Positions 5,534 to 5,617 of a stretch of DNA of 5,617 bases are shown here, one piece after another; position 1 is the first letter of the stretch, and each line of letters opens with the position of its first letter. The notes beneath the pieces are model-generated. The model did no database searches, had not been told where the DNA came from, and saw only the letters and a list, made by a program, of their open reading frames with translations. A program made the translations under genes and the position numbers. The stretch comes from an uncultured Clostridia bacterium (GTDB lineage Bacteria > Bacillota > Clostridia > Oscillospirales > Oscillospiraceae): NCBI GenBank assembly GCA_946060825.1, contig CAMGPO010000092.1:1-5617 (forward strand), in the 5' to 3' direction.

Positions 5534-5562
5534 ATTATAGCAGGGATATCCGGCATTTACAA
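5534..5562 (-). promoter_or_regulatory. Sigma-A-type promoter of the EF-hand gene
   Basis: Read on the - strand, the -35 box is TTGTAA (5562-5557, 4 of 6 consensus bases) and the -10 box is a perfect TATAAT (5539-5534), separated by exactly 17 bases. Transcription would start near 5527 and leave a leader of about 80 bases. I see no recognisable riboswitch in that leader. Confidence 0.78.
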
Positions 5563-5591
5563 TCCTGGCGGTTTTCCAAGGGGGCCCAAAG

Positions 5592-5617
5592 AAAGAACCG
5601 CCCTGGGAGGGGCGGTT
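5592..5617. terminator. Second terminator hairpin, cut by window end
   Basis: The stem AACCGCCC (5596-5603)/GGGCGGTT (5610-5617) has the loop TGGGAG and an A/G-rich left flank (AAAGAAAG). On the - strand that flank becomes a T-rich tail, so it could end a - strand gene beyond the window. A + strand T-run may lie past the edge. Its sequence nearly repeats the terminator at 4321-4350. Confidence 0.7.

Noticed and set aside
5299..5556. Small - strand frame of 85 codons starting upstream of the EF-hand gene
   Set aside because: Its start lies upstream of the predicted transcription start and overlaps the promoter, it has no ribosome binding site, and its C-terminal half is an out-of-frame reading of the EF-hand gene.
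1..5617. CRISPR array, tRNA, rRNA or insertion sequence
   Set aside because: No regularly spaced direct repeats, no cloverleaf and no transposase were found. The repeats present are isolated palindromes.

Overview
The window is a high-GC bacterial segment that looks like a Gram-positive Clostridia member, probably Oscillospiraceae/Ruminococcaceae. The reasons are strong GGAGG-type ribosome binding sites before nearly every gene, an ECF-type ThiT transporter subunit, TenA, a TTG start in one gene, and a TGTCATTCTGAG... palindromic intergenic repeat of a kind I associate with that group. The taxon is an inference, because no marker gene is present.

From the left edge to about position 4317, everything is on the + strand and concerns vitamin B1. 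The order is: the 3' end of thiM (thiazole kinase), thiE (thiamine phosphate synthase), a HAD-family phosphatase, a 288-base gap holding two palindromic repeat elements, a one-domain YkoF/MTH1187-type thiamine-binding protein, a 109-base gap with two predicted hairpins, thiD (HMP/HMP-P kinase), thiT (ECF thiamine-uptake S component) and tenA (aminopyrimidine aminohydrolase/thiaminase II). Within each half the genes overlap by 4 to 20 bases, so they are probably translationally coupled. The set describes salvage rather than de novo synthesis. ThiT imports thiamine. TenA turns damaged pyrimidine into HMP, and ThiD phosphorylates HMP to HMP-PP. ThiM phosphorylates the thiazole alcohol, and ThiE joins the two halves into thiamine monophosphate. 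The HAD enzyme may act on that monophosphate. No thiC, thiG, thiL, thiN or TPP riboswitch is visible here, but the operon start lies outside the window.

A rho-independent terminator at 4321-4350 ends the thiamine cluster. Convergent to it, on the - strand, lies a separate one-gene transcription unit (5444 to 4350). It encodes a 364-residue cytoplasmic protein of unknown function with one canonical EF-hand loop near its N-terminus. It has its own well-formed sigma-A-like promoter and a TTG start with a strong ribosome binding site. Near-identical GC-rich terminators lie on both sides of it. This gene is the least explained item in the window.
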